A stretch of 40,370 nucleotides of DNA from a virus. Positions 36,971-40,370 of the stretch are shown here, in pieces. The DNA lies in the IMG/VR virus record IMGVR_UViG_3300027971_000095, positions 1 through 40,370 of that record. One strand, written 5' to 3'. Position numbers and translations under genes: made by a program. The stretch's first letter is position 1; each line of letters opens with the position of its first letter. Below the pieces are notes generated by a model that saw only the letters and a list, made by a program, of their open reading frames with translations, made no database searches and was not told the DNA's origin.

Positions 36971-37506
36971 AGCATCAAAGATAAAGAAGGAAAATCCTCG
37001 TTAATTGTAATAAAGTTTATTCCTGATGAATTGATAGGTTGAAAATCTTTCATCCATTCGACCTTGTCCCTTTCCTTGCTGCCACCTTCAAACAAGATTG
37101 AACCGTTTAAAAAATGGTATTCCTTTAGACTTTTTAAATACTTTAAATGCCCCGCGTGGTTGCTTATATCAAAGTGCATTAAGTCAAAAGGTTCGGGTTT
37201 CCAATTATAAAAATCCATTTCAATTAACTCAATATATTTTGTTAAGCCCAGCGCGTCGATAGTTTCCTGTGTCTTTTCCATTGACGTATGTTTGTAAGGG
37301 TACTTTTGCCAAAGGTCATGGCACATGATGACAGTATCGCTATCTAAGTCCCTTAACGCCTGAGCCATTGCGACGGCTGAATAACCGTGCAACGTGCCAA
37401 ACTCAATGATTATATTAGGATTCATTGTAAGAACCGTATTATAAAACGTCTTGCCGATGTTATTCTTATAATAACTTGAGGAAATATCGTAGTTAAAATA
37501 TGCCAT
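36967..37506 (-). CDS. class I SAM-dependent methyltransferase (sugar or small-molecule type)
   Basis: A 179-residue protein with NIIIEFGTLHGYSAVAMAQAL (about 31-51) as the SAM-binding motif I and VIMCHDLWQKYP as motif II, in the style of Methyltransf_24/cephalosporin hydroxylase-like enzymes that often modify glycans. It has no DNA-methyltransferase catalytic motif, so the target is probably a sugar or small molecule made by the surrounding cassette. The start overlaps the SSB gene stop by one base, and the stop overlaps the next gene by four bases. Confidence 0.7.
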   Translation of the reverse strand: MAYFNYDISSSYYKNNIGKTFYNTVLTMNPNIIIEFGTLHGYSAVAMAQALRDLDSDTVIMCHDLWQKYPYKHTSMEKTQETIDALGLTKYIELIEMDFYNWKPEPFDLMHFDISNHAGHLKYLKSLKEYHFLNGSILFEGGSKERDKVEWMKDFQPINSSGINFITINEDFPSLSLML

Positions 37507-37883
37507 TAAAAGGGAAATTCTGATTCTGGTTTAAACGTCGTTTCTTCTGTTACCTTTGGATTTTCTCCAGCGGTTGGCTTGCCTCCAAATTCTAAAGAAT
37601 TTACCATGCACCGAATTGTGGCTGAAGCTTCACCGTTTTTCATATAAGCATTTATCCCGCCTGTTCCTTCCACGACCACGAATGTACCCTTAACAATGTG
37701 AGGCGCAAGTTTGACACCACGCTCACCCCAGATTGAGCAAGTAATCCAAATCGTCTTTTCCGATGGTGTTGCCCCGTACACCTTTTCCGTGTGTGCAACT
37801 GAAAAAGAACAAACCGTTGTATCACCAACATTTTTTACTTCGGCGTCCTGACCGACGCGACCGCTTACAATTAATTTAATCAT
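37506..37883 (-). CDS. ssb: single-stranded DNA-binding protein
   Basis: I start at the ATG at 37883 (MIKLIVSGRVG), created by the TAATG junction with the aminotransferase; an ATG six bases earlier gives two extra residues. The 125-residue OB-fold protein has the usual strands (LIVSGRVGQDAEVK, ITCSIWGERG, FVVVEGTGG) and ends with an acidic-hydrophobic tip (ESEFPF) that recruits replication proteins. It coats single-stranded DNA in replication and recombination. Its place inside a glycan-modification gene set in the late operon is odd, since the other replication genes are early. Confidence 0.92.
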   Translation of the reverse strand: MIKLIVSGRVGQDAEVKNVGDTTVCSFSVAHTEKVYGATPSEKTIWITCSIWGERGVKLAPHIVKGTFVVVEGTGGINAYMKNGEASATIRCMVNSLEFGGKPTAGENPKVTEETTFKPESEFPF

Positions 37884-38992
37884 TACCAACCTTTTTTTAT
37901 CTGTTCAACAATATATTCCCTATCCTCTTCCGTTACCCACCAGCCAACTGGAAGGCTGGATAACTTTCCAATCACTTGTTCAATGTTTGGTAGTTCTGTT
38001 TTAAACTGCTTTACACATGGGTGTAAATCGTTCCGCTCATGTACCTGAGAAGTCATTACGCCACGGTCTTTCATTGCTCTTTGGAAATTATCCCTATCCT
38101 CAACCAAAATGGAATATATCCAATACGACGAACCCTCGTCAAAATATAAAGGGGTTATAAATTTACTATTTTCATTTAACCACCAATCATAAAACCCAGC
38201 GTTATTTTGGTGTCTTCTAACGTTATCCCCAAATATTTTAAGGTTCTCAATCCCGATGGCGGCGTTGATGTCGTTCATGTGGAATTTATATCCCCAATCG
38301 TTTATCGGTGTTTCGCATCTAAAGTCCTTTCTGTCACCTTCACGGTCAATGCCATACCAACGAAGTAACTTTGCCTTTTTATATTGTTCCTCATTTGGTA
38401 AAATCAACATTCCACCGTCACCCGTGGTAAGGTGTTTTATTGCTTGAAAGGAAAAACAACAGTAATTTCCTGAGTTCCCGACCAACGTACTTTCGTCTTT
38501 AGTGGCTGGGAGTTCGTAATATGAGCCGAAGGCGTGGGCACAATCTTCGATAATATCAAGCCCCGTCAATGATTTTATTTTCTTTACGTCCGCTGCTGCA
38601 CCTCCCCAATGAACAACCATAACGGCGGCAACCAAAGGAGTAACAGATTTAGCGACCGATAAAGGGCAAATGTTTAAAGTGTTCGGCTCAATGTCTGCCC
38701 AAATAATTTCAAACCCAGCGGCAAGTATCGCCCAGTTGGTTGCCGTGCAAGTCAAAGGGGTTGATATAATGTATTTTTTATTTGGGTGTTTATCCTTAAT
38801 CAATCTCAATGCCAATGTTAAGGCTGATGTTCCAGAGTTTACGGTAACAAGGTAGGGATTATTGAAGCTTTGTTTTAATTGGCGTTCAAATTCCATCACT
38901 ACTTCCCCTTGACCGATGAAGCCTGAGGATAAAACTTTGTCCACGGCTTTTGATGCCTCTGGATTCATTGCTACTTTAAATAGTGGTATCAT
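37883..38992 (-). CDS. DegT/DnrJ/EryC1/StrS-family PLP aminotransferase
   Basis: A complete 369-residue enzyme that aminates a keto-sugar nucleotide. Seen in sequence: NSGTSALTLAL (52-62) for the PLP phosphate, EDCAHAFG (149-156) with D150 on the PLP nitrogen, and SFQAIKHLTTGDGG (181-194) with K186 as the PLP-lysine. No sugar dehydratase or other partner for making its substrate is encoded here, so it probably uses a host nucleotide sugar. It overlaps DUF616 by four bases and SSB by the TAATG junction. A diverged partial copy is at 1-320. Confidence 0.92.
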   Translation of the reverse strand: MIPLFKVAMNPEASKAVDKVLSSGFIGQGEVVMEFERQLKQSFNNPYLVTVNSGTSALTLALRLIKDKHPNKKYIISTPLTCTATNWAILAAGFEIIWADIEPNTLNICPLSVAKSVTPLVAAVMVVHWGGAAADVKKIKSLTGLDIIEDCAHAFGSYYELPATKDESTLVGNSGNYCCFSFQAIKHLTTGDGGMLILPNEEQYKKAKLLRWYGIDREGDRKDFRCETPINDWGYKFHMNDINAAIGIENLKIFGDNVRRHQNNAGFYDWWLNENSKFITPLYFDEGSSYWIYSILVEDRDNFQRAMKDRGVMTSQVHERNDLHPCVKQFKTELPNIEQVIGKLSSLPVGWWVTEEDREYIVEQIKKGW

Positions 38993-39690
38993 TTGATGTG
39001 GTTTGCATGGTTTATAAAATATTTATTTCCCTCGTTTTCAAACGGCGTTCCAATATATTTTGAACAGTTACCTTTTAAAATTGCAACCTTTATTCTTTCC
39101 TCATAATTCCAAAGGACAAAAGGAAAACTAATCTGGTCACGGCTGGAAAACTTGCAGACTTGTTCAAACCAAGCTAAACCAAAATCAATCGTAATTTGAT
39201 TAATCTTCCTGATATAGCAACCCATTTCGTATAGCCCAAAGTACGGCGGCATTCCAACCGATTGATAAAAATTCATTTGACTTTTTACAAGGTCTTCATT
39301 GTCTAACTTTCCCTCAAGCACGGCGGCTATTTCTTGATATAAACAACGTCTTTGCGCGTGACGGAAAAGGTATAAATCTGCGTCGCCGTATTCCTTAATA
39401 ATTTCTTTGGGATGGATTGCCAGTTGATGCGTTCCATCATGCCAAATAATATAATCAAAGTCAATGTTTAAAGCCTGAGGAATGTAAAGTATCTTTTCAG
39501 CCTTTGCGTTTCGTCTATGCCTTAAAGGGTCAATCATACTAAATTGATGGTTCTGAACCTGATTCCAGACGTTTAAGTCATGGTTAACTTCATCGACAAA
39601 AGCAAGGTAAGTACAGTTATCAAAGGTGGTCTCAGGGTCAACCAGTACGTCTTTATTTCCAGTGATTGAGGTAATTATAAGGTAGTTCAT
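38989..39690 (-). CDS. DUF616/TOD1-like glycosyltransferase-type protein (right copy)
   Basis: Same 233-residue protein as at 321-1022 with five substitutions (E20, Y69, K95, L108, I163). It keeps WHDG (83-86) and FRHAQRRCLYQE (109-120). This copy leads the complete leftward operon and overlaps the intact aminotransferase by four bases. Preservation of the protein despite many DNA changes argues for a functional gene in both alleles. It likely adds a sugar in the same pathway as the aminotransferase; substrate unknown. Confidence 0.75.
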   Translation of the reverse strand: MNYLIITSITGNKDVLVDPETTFDNCTYLAFVDEVNHDLNVWNQVQNHQFSMIDPLRHRRNAKAEKILYIPQALNIDFDYIIWHDGTHQLAIHPKEIIKEYGDADLYLFRHAQRRCLYQEIAAVLEGKLDNEDLVKSQMNFYQSVGMPPYFGLYEMGCYIRKINQITIDFGLAWFEQVCKFSSRDQISFPFVLWNYEERIKVAILKGNCSKYIGTPFENEGNKYFINHANHIK

Positions 39691-39694
39691 GATG

Positions 39695-39702
39695 CAAATA
39701 TA
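39695..39702 (-). promoter_or_regulatory. -7 box of the leftward operon (right copy)
   Basis: The minus strand reads TATATTTG, four bases before the ATG at 39690, identical in position to the 1027-1034 box although nearby bases changed. This implies selection on the box and a nearly leaderless message. Confidence 0.62.
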
Positions 39703-39750
39703 AACTTTATTATTTTATAAATTAAATATTATTTTTAACAAAATTATTTC

Positions 39751-39758
39751 TATCTTTG
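39751..39758 (+). promoter_or_regulatory. -7 box of the rightward unit (right copy)
   Basis: TATCTTTG, a full match to TAnnTTTG, ends four bases before the tRNA-like element starting at 39763. The left copy has TATATTTG in the same place. Confidence 0.65.
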
Positions 39759-39762
39759 TGGC

Positions 39763-39831
39763 GCAAGTTAGTTTAGTGTTAAAACGTGGAACACAATATT
39801 CCAAATCGAAGATTAGATTCCTTCACTTGCA
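39763..39831 (+). tRNA. tRNA-like element, 69 bases
   Basis: Acceptor strands GCAAGT and ACTTGC pair over six bases. A D-arm GTTT/AAAC, a perfect anticodon-type stem TGGAA/TTCCA with a seven-base loop (CACAATA), and a T-arm-like GAAG/CTTC with loop region TTAGATT complete a cloverleaf. The anticodon position would be CAA (Leu-like), but position 33 is A instead of U, and the T-stem has a mismatch. Seven T follow the 3' A, perhaps as a terminator. It is absent from the left copy, which has a different element. Confidence 0.5.
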
Positions 39832-39839
39832 TTTTTTTA

Positions 39840-39900
39840 GCAAGGTGGTGTAAATGGAAACATTTAAGTAATTAGATATAGGTTCGAATCCTTTCCTTGC
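39840..39900 (+). tRNA. miniature tRNA-like element, 61 bases
   Basis: GCAAGG and CCTTGC give the acceptor stem, a D-arm-like TGT/ACA follows, and the T-arm has a canonical loop (TTCGAAT) on an AGG/CCT stem. The centre is too short for a normal anticodon arm plus variable loop: ATTTA/TAGAT could pair around six bases with almost no variable region. It may be a decayed or reduced tRNA. Its acceptor strands equal those of the 1095 element, so they may share ancestry by internal change. Confidence 0.4.
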
Positions 39901-39961
39901 GCAATAAAAAAAAGTAAAATGTAATTAATATTTTGTAATTTTACATAATCTTTTGAACGGA

Positions 39962-40040
39962 GTGGACACCATTCAAAGGAACTTGGAACAAACATTTGTT
40001 TCACCTTTGCCCGATAGCGTCCACCTATTGGGCATTTTTT
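39962..40040 (+). ncRNA. structured RNA with terminator upstream of HNH gene (right copy)
   Basis: The same folds as at 1248-1326. The terminator stem (40009-40017 with 40025-40033) and its loop CGTCCAC (40018-40024) are unchanged, followed by A and six T. The upstream partner is GTGGACAC, so one pair of the long helix is lost, and the small inner hairpin is shortened by one base. The middle helix CAAAGG/CCTTTG is intact. Persistence of the terminator core in a diverged copy supports function. Confidence 0.65.
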
Positions 40041-40052
40041 ATTTTACAAATT

Positions 40053-40370
40053 ATGAAAGAAATTAAGTTAACTCAGGGAAAAGTTGCAATCGTGGACGAT
40101 GAGGACTTTGATGAATTAAATAAATTAAAATGGCACGCTGATAAAAGAAAAAATGGAAAATTTTATGCAGTCCGTAAATCAATATGTATAAATGGCAAAT
40201 ACATAAATCAAAAAATGCACAGAATGATAGTTGGCGATAAATCAGGTTTACATACAGACCACATCGACGGTGACACATTAAATAATAGACGTAGCAACTT
40301 ACGAATTTGCACTCATCAACAAAATATGATGAATAAAGGTGTATCAAAAGTTAATAAGTCTGGGTACAAA
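40053..40370 (+). CDS. HNH-AP2 endonuclease, N-terminal fragment (right copy)
   Basis: Begins at the ATG at 40053 after the structured RNA terminator and runs off the right edge after 106 codons. The sequence matches the 1338-1826 protein with one codon fewer at the start and a few substitutions; the HNH core (DHIDGDTLNNRRSNLR) is identical. The AP2 domain is cut off at its first residues. The other allele is complete, so this truncation is the window edge, not a mutation. Confidence 0.85.
   Translation, partial: MKEIKLTQGKVAIVDDEDFDELNKLKWHADKRKNGKFYAVRKSICINGKYINQKMHRMIVGDKSGLHTDHIDGDTLNNRRSNLRICTHQQNMMNKGVSKVNKSGYK

Larger units (their letters stand above)
38673..40370. repeat. right copy of diverged terminal direct repeat
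   Basis: This matches 1-1658, starting inside the aminotransferase gene and ending in the HNH gene at the window edge. Its last 127 bases (40244-40370) are identical to 1532-1658 and the base before differs (C against T). The block between the -7 box and the structured RNA differs in content: two tRNA-like elements here, one in the left copy. One unit would be 38,712 bases long. Confidence 0.9.

Overview
The window looks like one complete or nearly complete genome of a tailed, probably long-tailed (siphovirus-like) phage of a Bacteroidetes host. The phage assignment rests on recognisable large terminase, portal, ClpP-type head protease, capsid candidate, tape measure, holin and amidase genes. 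The host is inferred from AT-rich sequence, TAnnTTTG-type -7 promoter boxes (1083-1090, 36255-36262, 39751-39758), starts preceded by A-rich leaders such as AAACAACCAAAATG instead of Shine-Dalgarno sites, and protein families common in Bacteroidetes phages. No integrase, excisionase or CI-like repressor is visible, so a lytic lifestyle is likely but not proven.

Layout: two transcription blocks diverge from a control region (about 1023-1337, seen again at 39691-40052) and converge at a hairpin near 10321-10342. The plus block (1.1-10.3 kb) carries tRNA-like genes, a structured RNA ending in a terminator, an HNH-AP2 homing-type endonuclease, a winged-helix replication protein, a PAPS-reductase-like ATP pyrophosphatase, a PD-(D/E)XK nuclease, an OB-fold-like protein, a membrane-anchored glucosaminidase-like enzyme, a four-helix membrane protein, a RuvC-like nuclease, and many small unknown genes punctuated by terminators and a three-times repeated promoter/operator element. 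The minus block (39.7 to 10.35 kb, read leftward) starts with a sugar-metabolism cassette (DUF616 protein, DegT aminotransferase, SAM methyltransferase, two further glycosyltransferases) with an SSB inside it. It continues with a ParB-methyltransferase fusion, small and large terminase, a frameshifted tail-chaperone-like gene, tail adhesins and fibres, baseplate-like proteins, tape measure, protease, capsid, portal, a second fibre, holin and amidase. Tail genes come before head genes, the reverse of the usual order.

The two ends are homologous: 1-1658 matches 38673-40370. The copies differ by many mostly silent substitutions and by different tRNA-like genes. The last 127 bases (40244-40370) are a perfect copy of 1532-1658 and the base before them differs. 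This is what a k=127 de Bruijn assembly would give when a circular or circularly permuted genome of about 38.7 kb is closed through a second strain variant. The ends are therefore best read as two natural alleles of one locus, although a true duplication cannot be excluded.

Most interesting observations: the open -1 frame after a T9 slippery run at 30915-30923; the conserved structured RNA with a terminator/pseudoknot upstream of the HNH gene; the sugar-modification cassette; the adhesin combining a tail-completion-like head, a repeat stalk of about 20-residue units and a polyglycine tip; the shrunken, allele-specific tRNA-like genes placed directly at promoter boxes; and the repeated TGTAAAT promoter element.
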